From Branchinecta lynchi (taxonomy: Eukaryota; Arthropoda; Branchiopoda; Anostraca; Branchinectidae): a stretch of 64,000 nt of DNA. The stretch is from positions 7,394,849-7,458,848 of the forward strand of contig JAKZAP010000001.1 of assembly GCA_023053575.1 (NCBI GenBank), in the 5' to 3' direction. The notes under the pieces are model-generated. The model did not search any database. It saw only the letters and a program-made list of their open reading frames with translations, and was not told where the DNA came from. Shown here one piece after another: positions 14,016-23,987 of this stretch; position 1 is the first letter of the stretch; each line of letters starts with the position of its first letter. A program made the translations under genes and the position numbers.

Positions 14016-14352
14016 ATAGCCGTGTTCGATTCACCAACAGTGAACAACTACGTTATCCTAAAATCGTCTATAGTCGTTTTCTTCATGGATAACGACGTCA
14101 TTCTCAACGAAAATTTCATTTTTTGTTGAGCGAATCGAACGACAATAGACACACGATTTTTATCATCGCTAGAACTTTGAGGGGAATCCTAGAACGAAAA
14201 AAAACTTCCGTCAGGAATTTCGGATATTATCCGACTTTGTAGAACTACGACTACAGCTTTTAAACAAAACAACAAGAGCACTACGCCATGGCATCTAGGA
14301 CTGGTCGTCAACAACAATGGATAACTGTTTTTGAATCGAACGCGGCTTTTAC
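14016..14352. mobile_element. Small TIR element, ends AGCCGTGTTCGATTCA
   Basis: Left AGCCGTGTTCGATTCA and, further in, GTTATCC pair with right GGATAAC and TGAATCGAACGCGGCT. About 330 bp, AT-rich interior, no coding capacity. Confidence 0.5.
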
Positions 14353-15306
14353 TGCACACAGAATGTACCCACACTTTGAATAGCCCTTACCATATATCCA
14401 ACCAGTTAGGCTACACCTAATGCTGGGATACCCTAAACCACTATATAAAATGTCAACGGAATTAAGGAAATGCAACTAGGCTGAATAAAAAGAAGTTATA
14501 CAAGTAATCCGTGGGACTGTGATGACTTGAATCACCTAGTATAGTAAACTCATTTTTTATAACCATGCTGAAATGCACACTTATCAGTCACACTAAAATC
14601 CTCAATTCTGGCACAGTGCACTCCAGCGTTAGAACTTGCCTGAACAAATGAGCACAGGCCTCACAAACTGGGGCACAGTGCCCTGGAGCAAGGGCATAGC
14701 ACACATACCCTACAGTACAGCAGAGGTGTGCTTATTTGAATAACTCTTTCTTATTTGTCCATACCTTGCCTCTGTTGCTTGCTTACCACTAACATTCAAA
14801 CAGAATGGGAAAATAGCCAACTTGGTATCAGTCAACAGCTACCCGTTTTGGCAACTTTTTTTGCACCACAGTCAATTAAAAAAGTTGTGTTTACAGAAGG
14901 CCTTGGAATTTTGAAACTTCTCCTTCCGTTTGTTGATTTAAACAAGGTAAAGAGATTTGGAGAGAGTTGTCTACAGGTAGGAACTGGCAGAGGCGTTACT
15001 AGCCAAAATGTGTTTTTTTCTTGGGGGGGGGGGGGCAAGGTAAAGGTATTTACCGACTGGCTGGTCATTTCTACTGACGTTTTTTGCAGAAAAAATACTG
15101 TTTTTGCAGGAAAAACGACTGTTTTGAATAACAAGAGTTATGTCTCTACAAAACTCTATGTATCTTGGAAGTGCTTGAACATTTTGAAAACTGGAAAATG
15201 AGGTTGGATAGAAAGTGAAATAAGGTATCTTTTGATCTAGGACAGGAAGACAACCCTATTAGGCTAGCCAGTCTCAGTTTAACCAAATTTCACAGGGCAT
15301 GGTACC
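14353..15306. other. No gene recognised except a TIR-element fragment
   Basis: The 148-codon frame at 14755-15201 crosses a poly-G run (15023-15035) and begins inside a transposon fragment. I see no family signature. Confidence 0.45.
14703..14800 (+). mobile_element. Fragment of the CAGTAGAGG TIR element
   Basis: TACAGCAGAGGTGTGCTTAT followed by a diverged match (ccataccttgcctctg) to the subterminal part of the elements at 18413 and 34293. No second end is found nearby. Confidence 0.4.
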
Positions 15307-15560
15307 CCAACGTATGGGCACCATGCCCATAAGTCCGGGTATGCCCAGACTTTGGGGCACTATCCCCAAAAATTGAGGATTTGTGCATGACTGGTGGATT
15401 CCCAGCTACTGCTCTGCAGCGCGTCGAATCTGACATCAGAATGGTAGACAACCAATCTGCTGTTATCTCAACATTTCTTCTACAGGGCTCTACTGCGATA
15501 TAGCTGTTGAAGGACCCCTCACACTATTTACTCTTCAAATTGCAGTATTTTAAAATATTT
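15307..15560 (+). repeat. Direct repeat unit, first copy
   Basis: Begins CCAACGTATGGGCACCATGC and recurs at 16075-16335 with many substitutions. A more distant relative is at 23320-23425 (ctctgcagcgcgtc, gacaaccaatc, actgcgatatag). Confidence 0.6.
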
Positions 15561-15588
15561 GTAAGTAGTGAACTGATAGACAAAAATG

Positions 15589-15660
15589 CTCCTCAGCCGG
15601 GATTTGAACCCAGGACCCTCTGCTTACAAGGCAGTCACTCTACCACTGAGCTACCAAGGG
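15589..15660 (-). repeat. tRNA-Thr(UGU)-like head of a SINE (left arm)
   Basis: Reads as a cloverleaf with a TGT anticodon, D-arm GCTC..GAGT and the B box GGTTCAAATCC. The acceptor stem has mismatches. It belongs to a larger repeated block (about 15560-15810) with a conserved flank (cttctaccagactattgtag), so it is a tRNA-derived SINE, not a working tRNA gene. Confidence 0.6.
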
Positions 15661-16074
15661 GCTTGTGAACAGAGTTTGCAAACCACTACAATAGTCTGGT
15701 AGAAGCTGGCCATAGGAACAGTGATCCCGCCCGAAGGTAAATTCATCTAACCAGTTCACATCCCCATTTTTTTTGCTTATAAGCTTATAAGAAAAAATGG
15801 CATCTTCCCATCACCGGCGCCTGGCTCACAAACGAGAATTTTGAATTTCGCCCCATGCCAAGAGCGTAGGTCGTTTGGATGGAGCTCCCCCTGGAGACTG
15901 CCTCGATTTGGTCAGAGATACCTCTCTGGATACGTTTTGGTCTGTATATGTTTTCTTTGGGTCTCTACTTGGGGTAACTGAAGTAAGTCCAGACCCATTA
16001 AAGGAGAAAGCCTTTGCATTGTTCATTAATACCAAGTCAGTCAGTACATAATAAGGGCTTATTAATTAAATAAC

Positions 16075-16335
16075 CAACGTATGGGCACCATGCACATGAG
16101 TCCGGGCATGCCCAGACTTTGGGGCACCATGCCCAAAAATTTAGGATTTGTGTATGACTGGTCGATTACCCGCTACTGCTCTGCAGTGCATCAAATTTGA
16201 CGTCACAATGACAATGATAGACAACCAATCGGCTGTTATCTTGACACTTCTTCTACAGGGCTCTACTGCCATACAGCTGTTGAAGAAACCCTTGCACTAT
16301 TTACTCTTCAACTTACTGTATTTTAAAATATTTTA
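16075..16335 (+). repeat. Direct repeat unit, second copy
   Basis: Partner of 15307-15560, also duplicated in the right arm at about 36585-36845 in reverse complement. Function unknown. Confidence 0.6.
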
Positions 16336-16738
16336 ATACTTTAAAAGTAGTATATTTTGCAGTAGTTACCCCTCATCTCACCCCCCTAGCAAAACTTGTG
16401 ACAATTGCCCCCGCAACCCTGCTGCAACCCTCAATAAAATCTAAGTGATATTATCTTGTGAAATATCTACAAATTGATGCAGAGATTTAGGGGAATGTGC
16501 TGGAATGTGCACAAATGCTCCATTACAAATTTAAAGTGCAGCCGCCTAAAACAATACCCAAATGGTGCCAGAATGGCGCGAACGTGCACCAATTGGCTAC
16601 ACTGATGCCACGCCATTTGAGCATGGGTATCAAAGAAGGGCTTAGTGTACTAGACTGCACCGAGTTGGTCAGAGATATCTCAGATCCTCAAAAGCACAAA
16701 CATAAATATTCTTTGAGCCCAAGCTGACTTTGAAACAT

Positions 16739-17020
16739 TTATTCAAACAATGTTTGCAACGGATACGTCAGCTATGATTTTTCATCAGCGATATTTCGGC
16801 CCTTCTTGGCAAGGGTCCTCGTCAGGCTGTCAATCTTCTGGTTCAACTTCGGGGAAGGAAACAAACCTGTAATCCTGATTACCTGATTACAGGTTTGTTT
16901 CCTTCCCCGAAGTTGAACCAGAAGATTGACAGCCTGAAGAGGACCCTTGCCAAGAAGGGCCGAAATATCGCTGATGAAAAATCATAGCTGACGTATCCGT
17001 TGCAAACATTGTTTGAATAA
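16739..17020. repeat. Near-perfect palindrome of two head-to-head hammerhead-like units
   Basis: Two ~137-bp arms (16739-16875 and 16885-17020) are reverse complements with very few mismatches around a ~9-base spacer. Each arm contains the unit described at 36040-36176. The + strand core is CTGAAGA at 16934-16940, then a stem, then GAAA at 16962-16965, and the - strand arm has the same layout. A palindrome this long can form a cruciform and is usually unstable in cloning. Confidence 0.85.
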
Positions 17021-17060
17021 AAGCACAAACATACTTGCTATATGCTGACTCGATCTGGTA

Positions 17061-18413
17061 CAGTAGAGGTATGCTTATGTGAACGTTTGTTGACATCAGA
17101 TTTCGCCGAAGAAAACAATTAAACCATACCAGGCAACTTTTTGGGCTTTCTACTTATCAGAAACGCTGAATTTACATCTAGATTAACCAGATTTCATCAC
17201 AAGTTTGAATCTTTTGGCTTTGTTTTACTCTGATTCTTCTTATAAGATCCAGACAGTCCGAAAAACGGCACCTAGCGTTCCGAAATTAAGCGCATTTTTG
17301 TCAACAGGTGCGCTAGGCTAGATCAAGCAGACCGAACGAGAGCGAACGGCAGGTGCCTCCCGCCACCTCCCGCTACGTTCCCGTGACGTGAATGGGGTTT
17401 CTGTGTGATTGTGAACAGGAGTTATAAACTCGAAAAAATGGGCTGACAAAGAAAAAACAACTAAAAACGGACAATGTAGCAAGGGGACGTTTTCGCGTGG
17501 ATGGCTGTACAGCTGAACGGGTGATCTCGTGCACGCGAAAATGAGAAAACGGATAGGGCCTTGAACGGCTGAGGAAGATGGGCTCCGTCCACGCAAAAAT
17601 ACCCATTTAGCTGGATGCGAGCATATGAGTGGAAGGTCTAAACAATATCCCTGTTCAGCTAAACGCTGCCCTCGGAGCGGTGTTGAACTGGAGGCATCCG
17701 TCGAGCTGGATTGCCCGTTCACCTGTTCATCCGTTCACGCGAAAATGACAAAAAGATCGACGACATCCCAGCGGCATCCACTCGAAAATGTCCGTCAAGC
17801 TCGACGGGAGGGCAACGGGACCAGAGCCAGCCACGCGAAAACGTCCCCCAACATTCGTGTTAGTGTGAACCCATTCGCAAGAATTTTGTTTATGCAAGAA
17901 ACGTCCCGTAACAACGGACACGAATGTAAATAAAAATACGAAACTAGTCAGTACCTTGACCGCTGCTCTTCCCCAACTGACAAAGCTAATTGTGTTCATT
18001 CACACAGTTACGTAAAACTAATTAATCACACACAGATACACAAAAAAACATAACGCAATAAAAAACCATTAGCCACCGCGAATTGCATGACATCTGGCCG
18101 AGACAGCGGCGCGTAATTTCACTGTGAGAGTAGCGAGTCCGAACCGACAGGTGGCTCTATCCGAAGCTATTTCCTTCGCTAATGATGAATCCGAACCAAC
18201 AAAAGGAAGAAAGAGAAGTTTTTAAATAGGAAACTTATTTCAATAAAAATATTTTAGTTGTTCTTTAATGCCAGAAGGATTGCTGAAACAGTTAGCTGTT
18301 CAATGATATAAAGTTTTTTATTTTTCCTTTCTCTTTGGCTGTTTTAGAAGCCAGAAACAAAGACAAGGTATGTAAAAATCTAGAGAGGTGTTCACATAAG
18401 CATACCTCTACTG
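17061..18413. mobile_element. TIR element, pogo/Tigger-like ends (left arm)
   Basis: Ends are inverted: CAGTAGAGGTATGCTTATGT at 17061 and its reverse complement ending at 18413, flanked by TA on both sides. CAGT ends next to TA target sites are characteristic of pogo/Tigger members of Tc1/mariner. No transposase is recognisable inside. The long open frames at 17318-17722 and 17625-17933 are Ser/Pro/Arg-rich and overlap each other, so it is non-autonomous. The interior contains repeated CGCGAAAACGTCCCC-like motifs. Confidence 0.65.
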
Positions 18414-18716
18414 TATGTCAGTGTTTTCTTTGTGTCTCTACTTGGGGTAACTGTAGTAAGTCCAGACCCATAAGAGCCTTTACATTGTTCCAAGTCAGTC
18501 AGTATCTCTCTCTCAGTTCTGGTAGGGCTTCAGTACCCTTATTAATTTAATACCTGTTCCACTGTTCAGCCTTTCTAATCTTTCTATCCATATACATTAT
18601 TCTATCTAGACCGCCAAGTATCGCCGGTAGGGCATTTACGATACTACGACCCACGGACAACTGTTTTCCGACAGTCTATATGGAAAACTGTTTTCCGTAC
18701 CGAACTGAAGACTATG

Positions 18717-19019
18717 AGCGTGTTCCATCCTACTTACCGTAGTTACTACGCATGACGACACGAATTTTGGCTTTTTGCCGTCAAGGCTGGAACGATTTTT
18801 CTATTTTCCAGCAGGATCTCACGCCAGGGGCGAATCCGACCAATCACGTGCCAGAGATGCGTAGTTACTACGCTTACCACGCTCCCGAGCATGGTAAGCA
18901 AATAGTAACTATTAGTTACTATTCCGACAAGGTTGGAACGGTCAGCGTAGTAACTTTTCGTGAGGATGGAACGGAAATAGTAACTAATAGTAACTATTGT
19001 TACAAGGGTGGAACACGCT
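18717..19019. mobile_element. MITE, TIR AGCGTGTTCCA, 5-bp TSD CTATG
   Basis: 303 bp with inverted ends AGCGTGTTCCA and TGGAACACGCT, flanked by CTATG on both sides (18712-18716, 19020-19024). The interior has repeated motifs around TAGTTACTA. Two more copies lie in a STAM intron. It is non-autonomous with no coding capacity; superfamily unassigned (5-bp TSD). Confidence 0.8.
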
Positions 19020-19130
19020 CTATGTTGAAACCAGATAGATCATGTTGAAATGTCGCGCCGCAGGCGAAATTTTCGAAAATCGCCACAGAGTAAAAATCAA
19101 GATTTGGCAATGGCATTTATGTCACTCTGA

Positions 19131-19754
19131 CAAATTAGATTTTGGCTTAAGTTAGTTCGGTTACCCGAAGACAGGTTACTAAAAATTGCATATAAAGAAT
19201 TAATGGAGTCGAAGGGTTCTCGGTCTTGGCCACTCCAAGTGAAAGCCATGCTCGATAAAGCAGGTTTATCTTTGGCTTGGAACGATGGTTTGGGACCAGA
19301 TGATCAGCCACAGTTGCTGCGACAGTTTGAGCAGGTATTACGGGATCAGGAAATTCAAAATTGGCAGGCAGCACTGGATAAATCAGAGACACTATTTTAT
19401 TATAGACAAATAAAAACTACTTTTGGATTTGAATATTATTTTAAATTAGGATTGTCGGCGCAGGCACTTAGGGTATGGTTCCAACTCCGGACTAACTCTC
19501 TTCCATTACGGTACAGACAGAAAGTTTTTGATAGGAGAAAACAGGTCGGTGAGGAGAACTACAATTGCCCACTTTGTTGCACTGGGCAGGATACCATTGA
19601 CCACCTTCTAGGACAGTGCCAAGAGCTTCCTTCATTGGGTTTAGTTGGGATGGCTGGTGGTGTTCTCTTCCCTGGTATCTTAAAGTCGACAAATAAAAGT
19701 GTAATCCGTGAGGTAGTTTCTTTCGTTTTGAATGCAATGAAAAGAAGAAAATAG
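19131..19754 (+). mobile_element. Non-LTR retrotransposon ORF2 C-terminal fragment
   Basis: Open for about 207 codons to TAG. Contains the spacing typical of LINE ORF2 ends: FWLKLVRLPEDRLLKIAYKE, a region with WPLQVKAMLDKAGLSLAW, and a zinc-knuckle-like CPLCCTGQDTIDHLLGQC. Reverse transcriptase and endonuclease are absent (5' truncated). About 90 bases after the stop, a (TTA)n tract at 19843-19860 is the likely 3' tail. The frame is undisrupted, suggesting a fairly young insertion. Confidence 0.75.
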
Positions 19755-19861
19755 TTTGTGTTTCATTATTAGTGTTATAAATTGTTGTTGGCGCTTCAGG
19801 AATCTGTTGTATGGCCGTATTAGGCTTTTTCCAATAAATTATTATTATTATTATTATTATA

Positions 19862-20500
19862 CTTATAGAAAATCTCTGTACAACCATACGACCAGAAATA
19901 GGTCATTTGCTGTCGAAATTACCTAACTGCCTCATATGGCAAGCTCAGAACTTACGACTGTCTCTAATATACGACTAGAAATTCTCTTCACAAAATACGA
20001 CAAGAAACGTGTCATTTTCAGGGAAAATGCGGGTTGATGTCATTCTGGCAAGTTCCATACGACTGTGATCCTGACAAACTGAGAATACAAAACTGTGAAT
20101 CTGACAAGCTTAAAACATACTACTAAAATATCTATGGAACAATACGAACAGAAACAGGTCATTCGAAGGCGAAGTTCACGATTAGCTAACTGCTTTGTCT
20201 GCCTTTATCTGGCAAGATCAAAACTACAACTGTCTCTAATTTACCACTAGAAAATCCCTTCGTAAAGTACGACAAGAAACAGGTATTTTCAGGCGAAATT
20301 CTTATCTGGCAAGCTGAAACATACGACTTTCATTCTGGAAAACTCAGAACACGAAACTTTGAATCTGTATGGCTTCTTCATGGCCATACAACTAAAAAAT
20401 GTGATTTGTGGGTGAAATTCACGTTTGATAACTGCCTGTATGTCAATCTGAAAGCTCATAAACATACGACTATCATACAGACAAGCTCGAAACATAGGAC
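19862..20500 (+). repeat. Diverged tandem repeats, ~120-130 bp units
   Basis: Recurring order of ATACGACAAGAAACAGGTCA, a gcgaaattcacg part, aactgcct, ctggcaagctc and aaacatacgactgtc, at least four times with much drift. No coding potential. Confidence 0.55.
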
Positions 20501-21172
20501 TGAGTGTAGATTCTCTGGAGCATGGGGGGTGAGTCGCCCCCACCCCCTCGAACCGCCCTGTTGTTGGCTTATGTTCCTTCAGTTCCTGATTATAATTACT
20601 GGATAGTTTTTTCTAAGAACAACTAGTTGTCTATATCGATAATCTTCTTTCCTGCTTTGACCATTTTAGATTTCTGTAAGCCGAAAAAAAAGAGTTGAAA
20701 CGGCGCGGAACTTTAGCTTGGCGATGCAATTCTTACGCTAGTGACGGATTCGCATTCGCTGTGTGGACACCAAGCTTTTAATCCGCCTTCGAAGCTTCGC
20801 CTTTTGATGTTACAGCTCATCTCTACATGGCATGACTCCCCACACTGTAAAAAGTTTTACGACACTTTCCTCTTAATTCAACACTTTTTTCCCATTCGCA
20901 ATCTCCATGCAGACAGTGCTGGCAATCACGTAAATTTCAAGGTCATAGACCGACTACGTATTTGTACGATTGCCTTCCAGGTCGCTGCTACCTGTATGGA
21001 ATCCCGACTTGGTATAAGTGTTGACATCTAACTAATGTGGCTCCTCAAAATTCATAACGTCAAACCTGACCCACGCTTTGTAGGGATTACCGACTAGATT
21101 TAGTCGTTTAAAGTCCGACCGGTAAATGTCAGTGGAGCGGACTAAAGAATTAGGATTTTAGCCTCTCACCCT
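20501..21172. other. No gene recognised
   Basis: Intergenic DNA between tandem repeats and a family A element; frame 20741-21031 shows no known motif. Confidence 0.5.
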
Positions 21173-22588
21173 TTTTGGGATCCCAAAACGTAAGTGGAGG
21201 GATACCTATGACATCGCAAAAGTTGTCCGTCTGTCCGTCCGTCCGTCCGTCTGTAAGCACGATAACTCTCGAAGGGAATGAGATATTTTGATGAAACTTG
21301 GTGTGAGGGTTCGTTGGGTCGTCGGACCAGTCAAGTTCGTAGATGGGCTTTGTAGCTCTACATTTAGGGGTGGGGGAGGGGATTCAAATTAAGGGACAAA
21401 CAAAATATTTTGAAACAGCTAATGTGATAGTCGATTATGGGGTAAGAAGACATGCTGAACACGATGGTGAAAACCATTTTGTCATCGGACAAGTAGTTCG
21501 CCCGGAATCCGGCCAAAACCGGAAAGTTTGTTGAAAGTAAAAGTTTTATTTGAAGTTGATTAGATGTTCGATTTAGGGGTAGGAAGACATGCTGAAGACG
21601 ATGGTGAAAATTATTTTCTCGACGGACAAGTATTTCGCCCGGAATCCGGCCCAAACCGGAAAGTTTGTTGAAAGTAAAAGTTTTATTTGAAATTGATTAG
21701 ATGTTCGATTTAGGGGTAGGAAGACATGCTGAAGACGATGGTGAAAACTATTTTCTCGATGGACAAGTATTTCGCCCGGAATCCGGCCCAAACCGGAAAG
21801 TTTGTTGAAAGTAAAAGTTTTATTGGAAGTTGATTAAATGTTGGATTTAGAGGTAGGGAGACATGCTGAAGACGATGGTTAAAACTATTTTCTCGACGGA
21901 CAAGTATTTCGACCGGAATCCGGCCCAAACCGGAAAGTTTGTCAAAATTAAAAGTTTTATTTGGAGTTGATTAGATGTTCCATTTAGGGCAAGAAGACAT
22001 GCTGAACACTTATGTGAAAACAAGTTTCTACCCGGACATGCAGTTCGTCCGGAATCCGGCCAAAACCGGAAAACTGTTGGAAGTCAAAGTTTTATTTCTA
22101 GTTGATTAGATAAGCGGTTTAGGGGTAAGAAGAGATGCTGAGTCCCTCTGTGACAATCGTATTTTACCTGGACATATAGTTCGACCGGAATCCGGCTGGA
22201 ATCGGAAAACTTGTTATAAGCTAAATTTCTATTTGAGTTGATTAGATGTTCATTACTGGGGAAAGAAGATACCCTGATTTCGTCTTTGAGCTTTCTTTTT
22301 TCGCCGGACAAGTAGTTCTGGAGTTCAGCCGGAACCGGGAAATTGGCAGAAGTGGCAGGAAGTTTTCGTCAAAACAGATATGACTTATAGGGGTAAACAC
22401 ACATGCTGAATCCAAATCTGAACTTGGTTTTCTCAGGTGATTAGCTATTTGGCCTTAATCTGTTTCTGAATTTTAATTGTAAAAATGTTCAAGGAGTCTG
22501 GCGAAGACTGGATCTGGCTAAGACAATACCCAGTTGTCTGGATCAGATATTGAATTTTTTGGGATCCCATCGAAACCTTTGGTCTTGT
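21173..22588 (-). mobile_element. Family A element, full length, with 137-bp tandem units
   Basis: One end is the 16-bp palindrome TTTTGGGATCCCAAAA; the other is GGGATCCCATCGAAACC followed by TTTGGTCTTGTT. Next to the first end lies a block with runs of GTCCGTCC. Between them are diverged tandem units of exactly 137 bp in the best part (21529-21939), each with a CCGGAATCCGGC-like core. The plan (same short motif near both ends, central tandem repeats, terminal palindrome) is that of Helentron/DINE-1-like elements. Apparent open frames in the tandem units are by-products of the 137-bp repeat. Confidence 0.7.
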
Positions 22589-22865
22589 TGTTTTCGCGTT
22601 TTTGACCGCCGCTTATTTACAAGAGAATTAGTAAGTAATTTTGAAAGAATCAGTTGAGATTTGCCAGTTTTGTCGTTCGGAACTGATGATGATGCCGTAA
22701 TCCCGGCAGGAATTCCACCCCCGTGGAATTCCTACCATGCTCACTATTCCGAAACTTTTCATTTATAGTAGAAAACAGTTTTGGCTATATAAGTACTATC
22801 AAAAACAGATAAGTCAATATAACCTCCGTCTTTGGTCCCATGCATCGACTACGGATACCCCGATA

Positions 22866-23232
22866 TAGTGTTGGGCGATATTCGATACAATAATCGATAA
22901 TACTGAAAAATATCTATATTTCAGTATTTACTTTTCAAATATCGATATTTTCGATAGTTGCATTAAAAGGACAAATAGGGATTTCAAAATTGATTCCGAT
23001 TGGGGGGGGGGGGAGAAACAGACTGGAAGGAAAAGCATGGAAATGCTACTATTTCTTAGTGGGAATTTTTTATTTTATTGTTTTAGTTCAGTTTTTGTCT
23101 TGTTAATTTTTTTTTATCGATGAAAAATGTAGCAGTATAAACAGTTTTAGATATCGGTTTACGACAATCGAAAATCGATAATCGAATCTGAAATACCGAT
23201 ATTTCAATATTCCTAAATATCGCCCAACACTA
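22866..23232. mobile_element. hAT-like MITE, TIR TAGTGTTGGGCGATA, 8-bp TSD CCCCGATA
   Basis: 367 bp with inverted ends TAGTGTTGGGCGATA and TATCGCCCAACACTA, flanked by CCCCGATA at 22858-22865 and 23233-23240. The interior is rich in short palindromes (aatcgata, aaatatcgatatttt) and has a poly-G run at 23002-23013. It is a second hAT-type family, distinct from the CAGTGG one. Confidence 0.82.
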
Positions 23233-23239
23233 CCCCGAT

Positions 23240-23425
23240 AAAACTGAGCTGAGCTAGAGGTATTTGTTGAGCTTTGAGTTAATGGCCTGTTTACTTCCCT
23301 CTTTGCCGTCCAACATGGAGGAGGCGCTTACCCACTCTGCAGCGCGTCCAGACAACCAATCGGCTTTTGCTTTGGAAATTTCTTCTCTGGGGATTTACTG
23401 CGATATAGGTGTTTGTAGAGGTAAC
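23240..23425 (+). repeat. Diverged relative of the 15307-15560 unit
   Basis: Shares ctctgcagcgcgtc, cagacaaccaatc and tactgcgatatag in the same order and spacing. Confidence 0.4.
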
Positions 23426-23987
23426 GAATTGTGGTGTTCCTCATAGCTCCTACCCTCCGCTCGTTTGCATCAGGAAGAGTATCGGGAATCTATTCGACTC
23501 CGCATGGTCGTATTACAGAGATAGGGAGACGGATTTTCTGGTGCTTATTTGTTCCTAATACTATCAATCGACCAATCTGGTTGATCCTATTGTGTTTTCT
23601 TTTTCACTACCAGTGTTACCATTTTTTTGTATTATTGCGCAGTAGTCGTACTTGGCTCCCCATTCTGGGCAAGTCGAAGTAGTTATCAGTGGTCTGAAAA
23701 TGAAATAAAAATAAACTTTATCAAAGAAATAGCTTTTAGCTATGAGAGGTCGTCGAAGATCGTCGAACTAATAACAACAGAGAAAAAACAAAAACTAAGA
23801 CCATGTGCGGGAAACGATCTCAAAATATTGCTGGTATAATACTGACTAAAAACTGAGTGGATGAATAGGCAGGATACGACAAAAGCCGATTTCCAGTGTT
23901 CCTAGGCTCGAACCGACGCACGGACGACGGGAAGGGAGGGGAAACGGACGGCTCATCTGGGGAGACTTATAGCCTACACCATCTTAT

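Larger units (their letters stand above)
15420..18716 (+). repeat. Left arm of large inverted duplication
   Basis: This segment recurs as a reverse complement at 33989-37479. Sampled stretches are nearly identical: for example, translated stretch 16497-16727 differs by one residue from its partner at 36187-36417. Differences seen include a 13-base deletion in the right arm near 37395 and one extra hammerhead-like unit in the right arm. Nested inside are a tRNA-Thr-like SINE, a TIR element (17061-18413) and a palindrome (16739-17020). The inner boundary is sharp at CTATG 18712-18716, where a MITE was inserted. Confidence 0.9.

Noticed and set aside
15589..15660. Functional tRNA-Thr gene
   Set aside because: Acceptor-stem mismatches and shared long flanks with two other copies fit a SINE head better.
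17318..17933. Open frames of 102-134 codons inside the inverted-repeat arms, present in both copies
   Set aside because: They are conserved only because the whole arm was duplicated. Frames overlap on both strands, are Ser/Pro/Arg-rich and show no domain.
21230..21256. GTCCGTCC-type short repeats as a CRISPR-like or microsatellite array
   Set aside because: It is a conserved block of the family A element (reverse complement of GGACGGAC), with no spacer structure.
21364..22311. Three to four related 72-96 residue frames on the - strand, suggestive of a small gene family
   Set aside because: They are spaced by exactly the 137-bp repeat unit and decay at the array edges; a tandem repeat explains them.
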